From JAXLVB01 sp046329195 (GTDB lineage: Bacteria > Bacteroidota > Bacteroidia > Cytophagales > Spirosomataceae), in NCBI GenBank assembly GCA_046329195.1, contig JAXLVB010000001.1, positions 310,001 through 374,000 of the forward strand: a DNA stretch of 64,000 bases. The letters are read 5' to 3'. Positions 41,100-49,878 of this stretch are shown one piece after another. The position numbers were made by a program, and so were the translations under genes. A model generated the notes under the pieces. That model had not been told where the DNA came from and did no database searches. It saw only the letters and a list, made by a program, of their open reading frames with translations. Position 1 is the first letter of the stretch; each line of letters begins with the position of its first letter.

Positions 41100-42044
41100 T
41101 TAAGAAATAAACTGTTTACGACGAATCGTAGGGCTAATGCGGCTCACCTGACGGTCGCTGCTGAGGCCGCAGGCTTGGGCTATTTGCAGGCGAGTGAGGT
41201 TGGGGTTTTTGCGAAGTTCCTTTATTTTCTCAACCCGCATCAAGGTGATGTATTCGTTGATCGAAATACCGGTTTCTTTCCGAAAAATCCGAGTTAAGTT
41301 GCGAGTACTCATGCAGGCGAGTTCGGCTAAGTCGTCGAGGGTAGCTTTTTGGTGGAGGTTTTCTTGTAGCCAGTCTTGCACTTTGTGGATTCCTGAATGG
41401 ATGTGGTTCCGATATTGTAAAAACACACTTTGTTGTCCGTGGTGGCCAGGACGGCGCATGTACACAACCATCTCACGGGCTACTTTATACGAAAGCAAAT
41501 CACCTTGGAGCTTAGCAACCAAATGAAGCGCTAAATCAATCCCCGACGTCAGGCCGGCACTGGTTAAGATGTTGTCTTCTTCTGTAAACAACATATTGTC
41601 AACTACTTGCGCCATGGGGAACGCTTTTTGGAGTCGCTCGATATATTTCCAATGCGTAGTACACTTGCGCCCATTGAGTAGCCCTGCTTGTGCCAACACA
41701 TAGGCTCCAGTGCAAATGGAGCAAAGTTTCACCTGTTGTTGATACGCCTTATTGAGCCAATCAAACAAGGCCTTTTGTTGGGTAAATTCTTCTGAAAGTA
41801 AATATGTAGCATAAGTGCCAGGGATGATTATAAAATCATTTTTTTGAAGATGAATACTCGAAAAATGAGGTACAGGCCCAATAGACACGAAGGTGGAAGA
41901 CGAGAGGCTGTCGGTAAACGAACAATACCGAATTTCAAAGTCGGCTCCGAGTTCAATAGCTTCTATAAATACTTGCTCGGCTCCTGCCAAATCAAGCAGA
42001 TGGAGATGTGGGAGCAACAAAAATACGATTTGTGTTTTGGGCAT
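41100..42044 (-). CDS. GlxA-family transcriptional regulator (DJ-1/PfpI-like domain plus AraC HTH)
   Basis: The 314-aa protein has a DJ-1/PfpI-like N-terminal domain (about 1-185) with the nucleophile-elbow segment SICTGAYVLAQAG (cysteine about 111). A C-terminal AraC-type double helix-turn-helix follows (about 215-305; TLDDLAELACMSTRNLTRIF, GISINEYITLMRVEKIKEL). Such proteins regulate amine or small-molecule metabolism; the target is unknown. The last residues (RISPTIRRKQFIS) depart from the usual FRR--G-SP ending, so a late mutation may have altered the C-terminus. Confidence 0.85.
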   Translation of the reverse strand: MPKTQIVFLLLPHLHLLDLAGAEQVFIEAIELGADFEIRYCSFTDSLSSSTFVSIGPVPHFSSIHLQKNDFIIIPGTYATYLLSEEFTQQKALFDWLNKAYQQQVKLCSICTGAYVLAQAGLLNGRKCTTHWKYIERLQKAFPMAQVVDNMLFTEEDNILTSAGLTSGIDLALHLVAKLQGDLLSYKVAREMVVYMRRPGHHGQQSVFLQYRNHIHSGIHKVQDWLQENLHQKATLDDLAELACMSTRNLTRIFRKETGISINEYITLMRVEKIKELRKNPNLTRLQIAQACGLSSDRQVSRISPTIRRKQFIS

Positions 42045-42125
42045 GTGTCAATAAATTTAAAAACAAAAATAGAACAACTCTTCTTGCTAGCACAGACAAG
42101 ATAGCGACATTTTGAGCCAAACAAA

Positions 42126-42152
42126 AAAGCCTCCACACGAAGCGGAGGCTTT
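42126..42152 (-). terminator. Rho-independent terminator of the distal permease unit
   Basis: A perfect 9-bp stem (42126-42134 with 42144-42152) is followed on the minus strand by a T-run. It lies about 20 nt after the stop of the last permease gene. Confidence 0.85.
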
Positions 42153-42172
42153 ATGGATAGTGGTGTATGTGT

Positions 42173-44569
42173 TTATTCGGTTTTCAAACTCTTTATTGGG
42201 TTCATCAAGGCTGATTTTACCGATTGCCAACCTACCGTTAACAACGCAATACTGATGGTGATGGCGGCGGTAGCCGCAAAAATCCAAACACTCATGCTGA
42301 CTCGATATGGATATTTTTCGAGCCATTGCTGCATGGCATACCACGCTATCGGGAAGGCAAATACGAATGAAAAAGTTACCAATTTCAGAAAATCTACCGA
42401 AAGTAAGGTGGTAATGCTCGTTACCGAAGCGCCCATTACTTTGCGAATACCAATCTCTTTAATACGTTTTTCGGCAGAAAGTGTGGCCAAGCCAAACAAG
42501 CCAATACACGATACAAAAATGGTCAGAATGGCGCTAAACAGCATCATTTGTTTCCATTTGGCTTCGCTTTCGTAGTTTTTCAGATTGATGGTATCTTTAA
42601 AATCATAGACATAAGGCTGTAATGGGAACAAGGTCTTAAAGGTTTTTTCAATGTGTTTTAAACTTGCTGTTATATTGTTAGGACTGATTTTGATGAGCAC
42701 TTTGCCAAAACCGTTAGAGGGCTTCATGGTAAAAAGTTGAGGCTTAATAGCACTGGCAAGCGATTCAAAATGATAGTCTTTTACGACACCTATCACTGTA
42801 TATTTTTCGTTGTCACGATACCAAAAATCAACCACTTGACCAATCGGGTTTTTCCAACCTGCCTTTTCGACAAAGGCTTCATTTACCAAGACCGAATGGG
42901 TAGAATCTGCCGGAAAGTCTTTCGAAAAGTTACGCCCTTTTACCATCTGAATTTTTAGGATGGGAACATACGCTTCATTGACCGTTTCGTAGGCAAAACT
43001 AATTTCTTGCGTGCTATTTACTTTGGCTACAGTTCCCCACATGCCACCATTTTTGGGTGCTACTTGCAGAATATTGGAGTTCGTTAACAATTGATTTTCA
43101 AATAGTTTGGCTTCTTTTTGTTTAAGTCCCGAATTTTTTACTTCAACTACATTACTATCATCGTAGCCTAAGTTTTTGGTAGTGAGGTAGTTAAACTGCG
43201 AGTAGATGGTAAGCGTGGCCATAATGAGTGCAGATGCAAGCGTAAACTGCAACACCACGAGCGATTTTTGCAGGTAGTTTTTACCCTTTAGATTAAAACG
43301 CCCATAAAGCGTTTGAACAGGGTTGTACCCCGACAACACCAATGCTGGATAAAAACCTGATAGTAGTCCTGTTATTAAAAACAAAGCAAAATAGCCAGCA
43401 ATCAGTTTGGCATCAAACAAATAAGATAGCGATAACGCTTTGTTAGACAAGCCATTGAAAGTAGGAAGCATTAATTCTACCAACAACACCGCAAGGCCAA
43501 ACGCAAGGAGGCAAAGTGTGAACGATTCGCCCAAAAACTGCCGAATCAATTGCTGACGAGCGCCACCCACTACTTTTCGCACACCTATTTCTTTGGCACG
43601 TTTCAGCGATCGGGCAATGGTCAAATTCACAAAATTGATGCAAGCAATCAGCAAAATAAACAAAGCTACCCCCGATAGAATATACGAAAAAATAGGATTG
43701 CTAGCATCTGATAAGCCATTTTCGGCTTTATATTTTTCGCTCAAGTGCATCTCGGTCATGGGTTGCAGCAAATGAGTCGTGGTAGCTTTATCGCCGTATT
43801 TTTCAGCCATCATTTTGATAGTTGCCTTGGCATCCGCTTCATACACGTTCTTCATTTTAGCCTCCACCGTTTTGATGTTAGCATCGGGCGTAAGCACCAC
43901 AAACGTGTTCAGAAAGAAATTAAACCAGTTGTCATTGAGCGCTTCGTCTTGCGGCGATACAATCAACGGAAGCAACATATCAAACTTAATAGAAGAATTC
44001 TGGGGCGTTTTTTTGGCAATGCCTGTCACTAAATAAGGCTCAAACTTATTCTCATTTTTAACCATCATCGTTTGGCCTAAAGCATTAGCCGTACCAAACT
44101 GTTTACGAGCCATGTCTTCTGAAATCACCACCGATTTGGGTTGTTGAAGAACGGTTTTAGGATTCCCACTCAGCAAGGGCAACGAAAACACCGCAAAGAA
44201 ATTAGTGTCAACCAACAGCAGCTCTTGAGATTTTATTTCGCCGCCTTGTTTGATATCTTTGGTGTCGCTTTGTAACCGTACAAACGTTTGAATTTCGGGA
44301 ATGTTGGCAGCAAATTTAGGGCCTTGAAAATAGCCTGAATAGCCGCCAGAGAAGGCATCGCTCCCATCGGGATTTATTCTGTTGATAATTACTCGGTGAA
44401 TCTGCCCAACGTTTTTATGAAAACGGTCGTAGCTGACTTCGTCTTTGGTGTAGAGCATAATCAGCATGGCTGTGGCCAAACCAATGCTCAAGCCTACGAT
44501 ATTGATAAACGAATAAATCTTGTTTCGCCACAAGTTACGAAAAGTGATGACGAGATAGTTCTTTAACAT
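42173..44569 (-). CDS. FtsX/MacB-type ABC transporter permease (array copy 1)
   Basis: The 798-aa protein has the two-part plan of this family: an N-terminal transmembrane helix (about 20-42), a periplasmic MacB-like domain, three helices, then a second helix/periplasmic domain/three-helix half. Such permeases usually move or shed lipoproteins, peptides or drugs from the outer leaf or periplasm with a separate ATPase. Cytoplasmic coupling segments are AKEIGVRKVVGG (first half) and IKEIGIRKVMGAS (second half). It ends ALMNPIKSLKTE. It is the last gene of its unit, 7 nt after the 95-aa gene, and is followed by a terminator. Confidence 0.88.
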   Translation of the reverse strand: MLKNYLVITFRNLWRNKIYSFINIVGLSIGLATAMLIMLYTKDEVSYDRFHKNVGQIHRVIINRINPDGSDAFSGGYSGYFQGPKFAANIPEIQTFVRLQSDTKDIKQGGEIKSQELLLVDTNFFAVFSLPLLSGNPKTVLQQPKSVVISEDMARKQFGTANALGQTMMVKNENKFEPYLVTGIAKKTPQNSSIKFDMLLPLIVSPQDEALNDNWFNFFLNTFVVLTPDANIKTVEAKMKNVYEADAKATIKMMAEKYGDKATTTHLLQPMTEMHLSEKYKAENGLSDASNPIFSYILSGVALFILLIACINFVNLTIARSLKRAKEIGVRKVVGGARQQLIRQFLGESFTLCLLAFGLAVLLVELMLPTFNGLSNKALSLSYLFDAKLIAGYFALFLITGLLSGFYPALVLSGYNPVQTLYGRFNLKGKNYLQKSLVVLQFTLASALIMATLTIYSQFNYLTTKNLGYDDSNVVEVKNSGLKQKEAKLFENQLLTNSNILQVAPKNGGMWGTVAKVNSTQEISFAYETVNEAYVPILKIQMVKGRNFSKDFPADSTHSVLVNEAFVEKAGWKNPIGQVVDFWYRDNEKYTVIGVVKDYHFESLASAIKPQLFTMKPSNGFGKVLIKISPNNITASLKHIEKTFKTLFPLQPYVYDFKDTINLKNYESEAKWKQMMLFSAILTIFVSCIGLFGLATLSAEKRIKEIGIRKVMGASVTSITTLLSVDFLKLVTFSFVFAFPIAWYAMQQWLEKYPYRVSMSVWIFAATAAITISIALLTVGWQSVKSALMNPIKSLKTE

Positions 44570-44576
44570 AATTTTC

Positions 44577-44864
44577 TCAATTTAAAGGCTTCATAATGGT
44601 GGGCCGTTTTCTCTGAAAGGTCATGGGTACGTACTCGTCGGTCGGTACGCCAATGCTCACCAACTGCCACTCGGGGTCGTAGTTCGCAATGATTTGGCGA
44701 ATACACTCCACATGACTAAACTGACTGGGCGGCACACGGCAGTCTGACCAGTAAAATACTTCTACCCGGTAGTTGTATTGCATTTGCTTACCATTGATGC
44801 GGATGTCCACTTCAATGTCTTGCTCACCAGCAATTTGTGGGATAGCAATGGATAGTGCATTCAT
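44577..44864 (-). CDS. Small conserved-looking hypothetical protein between permease genes
   Basis: The 95-aa protein starts NALSIAIPQIAGEQDIEVDI after Met and is all-beta with a YRVEVFYWSD segment and a basic, Pro-rich end. No signal peptide or helix is present. It lies 21 nt after one permease gene and 7 nt before the next, so it is co-transcribed. The function is unknown. Confidence 0.6.
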   Translation of the reverse strand: MNALSIAIPQIAGEQDIEVDIRINGKQMQYNYRVEVFYWSDCRVPPSQFSHVECIRQIIANYDPEWQLVSIGVPTDEYVPMTFQRKRPTIMKPLN

Positions 44865-44885
44865 CGTGTTGAGAGGGTTTAAGGT

Positions 44886-47300
44886 TTACTCCGTTTTTAG
44901 CGACTTCACAGGGTTCATTAAGGCTGCTTTAATGGCTTGGTAGCTCACCGTGAGCAAGGTAATTGCCAACGCACCAAGAGCAGCCGCAGCAAATACCCAC
45001 CACGAGAGTTGGATATGGTAATGGTAGCTATTGAGCCACTGGTTTAAGTAATAATAGGCGATTGGCGAGGCAATGAAGCAGGATAGCAGCACCAAAAAGA
45101 CAAAATCTTTGGAGAGCAATTGCCACAGGTTTGTAACGCTTGCCCCCAACACCTTCCGAATCCCGATTTCTTTGGTGCGTTGCTCGGCCACAAAGCTTGC
45201 CATACCGAAAAGCCCCAAACAGGAAATAAAAATGGCCAGTATGGCAAAAATGGCTGCTAACTTCCCAATGCGCTGTTCGGCACTGAATTTTTTACCATAT
45301 TCTTCATCCACAAAATGGTATTGAAATGGTGCAGAAGGGACTATCTTTTTCTGAACCGCTTCTATCTTTGCCAACGCTTGATGGGCAGGTAGGTTAGGAT
45401 TGATTCTTAGCTGGAGCTGCCCCACATTCTCTAATTTTTTATCCAACCAATAGAATCCAATTTTTACAGGCTCGTAGGGCGAGCTGGCCACGAGGTCGTC
45501 AACCACCCCAATAATCTGCCGGCTTTGGCCTGTGTATTCATTCGTAATAAATTCACCAATAGGATTTTTCAGGCCGATGTAGTTAGCTGCCGATTCGTTG
45601 ATAATGACTGCTGTGGAGTCGGTAGAATAGGATCTTGAAAAATCACGACCTTGTTTCACTTTCCAGCCAATGGTTTTTCCGAATTCTTCGCTCACCCAAT
45701 TTACCGAAAAGGAAGACTCGGCTTCGGGGTTTTTGCCTTTCCATCGAAAACCACCCCAATTGTCCCAAATGGCCGTAACAGGCGCATTCGAAAAAGCCAC
45801 ATCGCTTACCACACCACTGGCCAGAAGTTCGTTACGAAATGCCTGTTTTTGGTTTAAAAAATTGGGGTCATCCATCGAAATCCGCACTAAACCTGCTCGT
45901 TGATACCCCACAGGTCGGTTTTGGGCATGTTTGATTTGTTCAAAGACGATGATGGTTCCGATAATCAAAACCACCGATACCGTAAACTGCACCACGACCA
46001 ACACCTTGCGAGGCAGTGAGGCGTATTTGCCCAATCGGATAGTGCCTTTTAATACGTTGATAGGCTGAAACGACGAGAGGTAAAAAGCTGGATAAAGCCC
46101 TGATAACAAAGCCGTAATGAGCAAAAATGAAAGATTGGCAAGCCAAAAATAGAAATTGCTCAAGGGCAGTTCGATGCGTTTGTCGGCCAGTTCGTTAAAG
46201 ACAGTCAATGACCCCGAAACCAGTAACATTGAGATGACGAACGCCAAAAAGACTACCAAAAATGATTCGCTCATAAATTGATTGACCAATTGGATTTTTT
46301 GAGAACCAATGGCCTTGCGAATGCCTACTTCTTTAGCCCTTTTTTCGCTGCGGGCGGTTGACAAATTCATAAAATTGATACAAGCAAGCAACAAAACAAA
46401 GATTCCGACGATGCCGAATAGCCAAACAAATTGAATCCGACCGCTCGTTGGATAACCTTTTTCAAACGATGAGTAGAGATACCATTGCTTCATCGGGTAC
46501 AGCCACATCTCGGCTTTGTATTTCTTTACTTCTTTTTTGATAGCATCGGGAGCATCGTTGAGATATAAATCGTGGATAGTTGCATTGGCTTGTTCGGAGG
46601 TAACATTATCTGCCAACTGCACCAACAGCCGAAGCGATGAATTCCCCCAATTATCTCTATTGGATAGATAAGATTCATCATGCGCCCGTAGGTTTTCAAA
46701 ATTGCCGATAAAGTCAACGTTTCCTAAGAAACAGTTTTGAGGTAAGTCGGCATAGACTCCCGTAATTTTACCGTCAATTTCATTATTTAATTTAACAATC
46801 TGATTAATAGGATTTTTACTGCCAAAAAGTGCTTTAGCCAATGAGGCCGAAATAATAATGGAGTTAATATCTTTTAAACTCCCTTGATAGCCCATGAGCA
46901 TTTTCAATGAAAATAAATCTATGACACCATCTTCCAGAAATTGACCTGTTTGGGTAATGATTTTTTCATTTGTTTTGATAGAATAATCGTTGGCCCAAGG
47001 CAACAGCGACACGTGTTTAAACAAATGACCATATTTTGTTTTCAAGACGGTAGAAACGGGCTGAGGTAGATTGTCGCTACTTTTGGTTTCCTGCAAAAGC
47101 GGTTCAGTAAAGCGATTTCTGACCAAGGCAATTTTTTCGTAATGCTCAAATACTTTATTGTAACTAATCTCATCCCATACCCAAAGCCCTATCAGTATCG
47201 CCACGGCCATGCCTACTGCCAGCCCACCCACATTGATGAAGCTGTACATTTTATTTTTTAGGAGATTTCTCCAGGCAATTTTGAAATAGTTACGTATCAT
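44886..47300 (-). CDS. FtsX/MacB-type ABC transporter permease (array copy 2)
   Basis: The 804-aa protein starts IRNYFKIAWRNLLKNKMYSF after Met and has coupling segments AKEVGIRKAIGS and TKEIGIRKVLGAS, ending ALMNPVKSLKTE. Its first 17 residues equal those of the copy at 47334. The last ~65 nt of the gene (44887-44951) match 47335-47399 at all but one position, while the periplasmic domains differ widely. That suggests gene conversion of the ends. It is 33 nt downstream of copy 3. Confidence 0.88.
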   Translation of the reverse strand: MIRNYFKIAWRNLLKNKMYSFINVGGLAVGMAVAILIGLWVWDEISYNKVFEHYEKIALVRNRFTEPLLQETKSSDNLPQPVSTVLKTKYGHLFKHVSLLPWANDYSIKTNEKIITQTGQFLEDGVIDLFSLKMLMGYQGSLKDINSIIISASLAKALFGSKNPINQIVKLNNEIDGKITGVYADLPQNCFLGNVDFIGNFENLRAHDESYLSNRDNWGNSSLRLLVQLADNVTSEQANATIHDLYLNDAPDAIKKEVKKYKAEMWLYPMKQWYLYSSFEKGYPTSGRIQFVWLFGIVGIFVLLLACINFMNLSTARSEKRAKEVGIRKAIGSQKIQLVNQFMSESFLVVFLAFVISMLLVSGSLTVFNELADKRIELPLSNFYFWLANLSFLLITALLSGLYPAFYLSSFQPINVLKGTIRLGKYASLPRKVLVVVQFTVSVVLIIGTIIVFEQIKHAQNRPVGYQRAGLVRISMDDPNFLNQKQAFRNELLASGVVSDVAFSNAPVTAIWDNWGGFRWKGKNPEAESSFSVNWVSEEFGKTIGWKVKQGRDFSRSYSTDSTAVIINESAANYIGLKNPIGEFITNEYTGQSRQIIGVVDDLVASSPYEPVKIGFYWLDKKLENVGQLQLRINPNLPAHQALAKIEAVQKKIVPSAPFQYHFVDEEYGKKFSAEQRIGKLAAIFAILAIFISCLGLFGMASFVAEQRTKEIGIRKVLGASVTNLWQLLSKDFVFLVLLSCFIASPIAYYYLNQWLNSYHYHIQLSWWVFAAAALGALAITLLTVSYQAIKAALMNPVKSLKTE

Positions 47301-47333
47301 ATACTTGGTTTTATTTTAACTTTCGGCAGAATA

Positions 47334-49712
47334 CTACTCCGTTTTTAGCGACTTCACAGGGTTCATTAAGGCTGCTTTAATGGCTTGATAGCTCACCGTC
47401 AGGAGAGTAACGACTACAGCCATAATGGCCGCCATCACAAACACCAGCCAGCTGAGTTCGATCCGATACTGGTACTCTTCGAGCCAGTCGTTGAGGTAAT
47501 AGATGGCAATGGGCGTAGCAATCAGGCACGACAGCAACACCAACAGCACGAAGTCTCGGCTCAGCATTCCCCACAGCTGAATCACCGAAGCCCCCAATAC
47601 CTTCCGAATTCCGATTTCTTTGGTGCGTTGTTCGGCCACATACGCTGACAAGCCAAACAGTCCCAGGCACGAAATCAAGACGGCCAACAAGGCAAAGATT
47701 CCTGCCATTTTGCCCACACGCAACTCTAACTCAAACTTTTTGCCGTATTCGGCATCGGCAAACTGATACTCAAACGGAAACGCTGGGTTGTATTTGTTGA
47801 AAATGGGCGTAATCTTGGCAATTACTTTGTCGGCAGCTTGGTTAGGTTTAATTCTGAACATCAGCGAGTTAGCCCAGTTTGGATTGTGTAAAAACATGGC
47901 TGGTCCTACCGATCCGTACGGATTGCTCATGATGGTGTTTTCGACGATGCCCACAATAGTCAGGCGGGCGTTTTCGATGCGGATGATTTGGCCAAGCGGA
48001 TTTTTGAGGCGTAAGCGCTTTACGGCTGCTTCGTTCAAAACAATGGAGTTCGAGTCACTACCCATTTCGTCAGTAAGGAAATCCCGACCTTCTTTTAGCT
48101 TGATTTGCAAGGTTTTGAAGTAATGCGGCCCAGTCGAAATCATAGCTGCCACCACTTTCTCATTAGGTCGTTTGCCTGGAAAATCATCAACAATCCAGTT
48201 GGACCAAATCGAGTGAATGGGGCTAGATGCCTTGGTTACGTTTTCGATGATCCCAGTCGCTAATAGTTCGTTTTTGATGCCGATGTAATTCTTCGATAAG
48301 TCATCTTTCATGTCCACAAGTATCACGCCGTTGGGGTTATAGCCAGCAGGGCGAGTTTGAGCATGTTTGATTTGCTGATAGACCACTATAGTGCTGATAA
48401 TCAATACTACAGAGGCGGCAAACTGAACCACTACCAAGATTTTTCGAGGCAAAGAACCTGATTTTCCGACCGAAAAAGTCCCTTTTAGCACTCGAATGGT
48501 CGAAAACGACGAGAGATAAAAGGCCGGATAACTACCTGCTAATAAGCCCGTAATGACAATAATACTGAGCGAAACAACCCAAAAAATAGAGTGGGTATAG
48601 GGGATAACGATTTGGGAATCAAGAAGAAGGTTAAAGTTTGGTAAGGCCAGCGTAACCAGTGCTAAGGCAAGCACAAACGACAGACTGGTAATCAACATAG
48701 ATTCACCCAAAAACTGAGCGATTAAGTTGCCCCGCAACGACCCAACGGCCTTGCGAACGCCTACCTCACGAGCCCGTTTTTCGCTCCGAGCCGTACTGAG
48801 GTTCATGAAATTGATACAAGCAATCAGTAGCACCAAGAAACCAATCAAGCCAAACATCTTCACATAGTCAATGTTACCCCCTGTGGCCTGCCAATTTTTG
48901 AATTCGTTGTAAAGCCTCCATTTGGTCATTGGATGAAAAGCCACCTCACTTTTGGTGTCTTTGTAGTGTTGTTGAATCAAGTTTCTGATTTTGGGTTCTA
49001 CCTGTGCGTAGCTCACATTCGGCTGTAGCTCTACATACATCTGAAAGGAGAAATTATCCCAAACGTTGCGAGACTGCTTCACCCAACTCGACCGATTTTC
49101 GAAGTGACTAAAAGGCATAAAGTACTCAAAATCTTTGAAGTAACTATTGAGGGGGATGTCTTCAATCACAGCGGTTACCTTGAGGTCAGCTACGTTGTTC
49201 CATCGTACGGTTTTGTTGATTGGATCTTGGTTGCCAAACAACGACTTAGCCGTTTTGGCTGTCAATATGATAGACGACGGGTCTTGGAGCGCCATCTGTG
49301 GATTGCCCTGCAAAAACGTAAATCGAAACATCTTGAAGAAATCAGCTGCTACTTCGGTGCCGTATTTGGTGAGCTTGGTAGTCCCCGCCATGAGTCCTTG
49401 CTTGCCTTCCCAGTTGGTTTCGGCCACGAGTTTGATTTCAGGAATTTGGTTACGCAATGTATTGGCCAACGCAAGCGGCGTAGCGGTCATGGTGAACTTA
49501 TCGCCCGTGTTACTGTCCATGCCATTAATCATCACTCGGTACAGTTGCGAGCGATTGGGATGGAAGCTATCGTACGAAAACTCGTTGAAAATCCACAGGC
49601 CAATGAGCATCGAAACACTGATACCAATAGCCAGTCCAAAAATATTGATGAGGCTAAACACCTTGTTTTTGAGAAGGTTTCTCCAGGCAATTTTAAAGTA
49701 GTTGCGTATCAT
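47334..49712 (-). CDS. FtsX/MacB-type ABC transporter permease (array copy 3)
   Basis: This 792-aa member begins IRNYFKIAWRNLLKNKVFSL after Met, with coupling segments AREVGVRKAVGS and TKEIGIRKVLGAS and the ALMNPVKSLKTE end. It is the first gene after the terminator at 49770-49800, so it should start the distal unit (47334, 44886, 44577, 42173). No clear TTG/TAnnTTTG promoter is seen in the 57 nt between terminator and start; a short inverted repeat ACATTG/CAATGT lies there. Confidence 0.88.
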   Translation of the reverse strand: MIRNYFKIAWRNLLKNKVFSLINIFGLAIGISVSMLIGLWIFNEFSYDSFHPNRSQLYRVMINGMDSNTGDKFTMTATPLALANTLRNQIPEIKLVAETNWEGKQGLMAGTTKLTKYGTEVAADFFKMFRFTFLQGNPQMALQDPSSIILTAKTAKSLFGNQDPINKTVRWNNVADLKVTAVIEDIPLNSYFKDFEYFMPFSHFENRSSWVKQSRNVWDNFSFQMYVELQPNVSYAQVEPKIRNLIQQHYKDTKSEVAFHPMTKWRLYNEFKNWQATGGNIDYVKMFGLIGFLVLLIACINFMNLSTARSEKRAREVGVRKAVGSLRGNLIAQFLGESMLITSLSFVLALALVTLALPNFNLLLDSQIVIPYTHSIFWVVSLSIIVITGLLAGSYPAFYLSSFSTIRVLKGTFSVGKSGSLPRKILVVVQFAASVVLIISTIVVYQQIKHAQTRPAGYNPNGVILVDMKDDLSKNYIGIKNELLATGIIENVTKASSPIHSIWSNWIVDDFPGKRPNEKVVAAMISTGPHYFKTLQIKLKEGRDFLTDEMGSDSNSIVLNEAAVKRLRLKNPLGQIIRIENARLTIVGIVENTIMSNPYGSVGPAMFLHNPNWANSLMFRIKPNQAADKVIAKITPIFNKYNPAFPFEYQFADAEYGKKFELELRVGKMAGIFALLAVLISCLGLFGLSAYVAEQRTKEIGIRKVLGASVIQLWGMLSRDFVLLVLLSCLIATPIAIYYLNDWLEEYQYRIELSWLVFVMAAIMAVVVTLLTVSYQAIKAALMNPVKSLKTE

Positions 49713-49769
49713 GACATTGCGATAGATGAGGCTGCTTGTGCAATGTCAATCTGTATGCCAATCCATGAA

Positions 49770-49800
49770 AAAGGGCTTTTTCGTTACGAAAAAGCCCTTT
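49770..49800 (-). terminator. Strong terminator dividing the permease array
   Basis: Perfect 14-bp arms (49770-49783 with 49787-49800) surround a 3-nt loop, with T-run continuation on the minus strand. It follows the gene at 49879-52281 and precedes that at 47334-49712. Confidence 0.9.
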
Positions 49801-49878
49801 GAGCCTCACCGTGCTGTCCGTCAACGAACAGAGGTTGTGCGGAATCGGACAATCCTCTGTCCAACGCTACAGTTGCCC

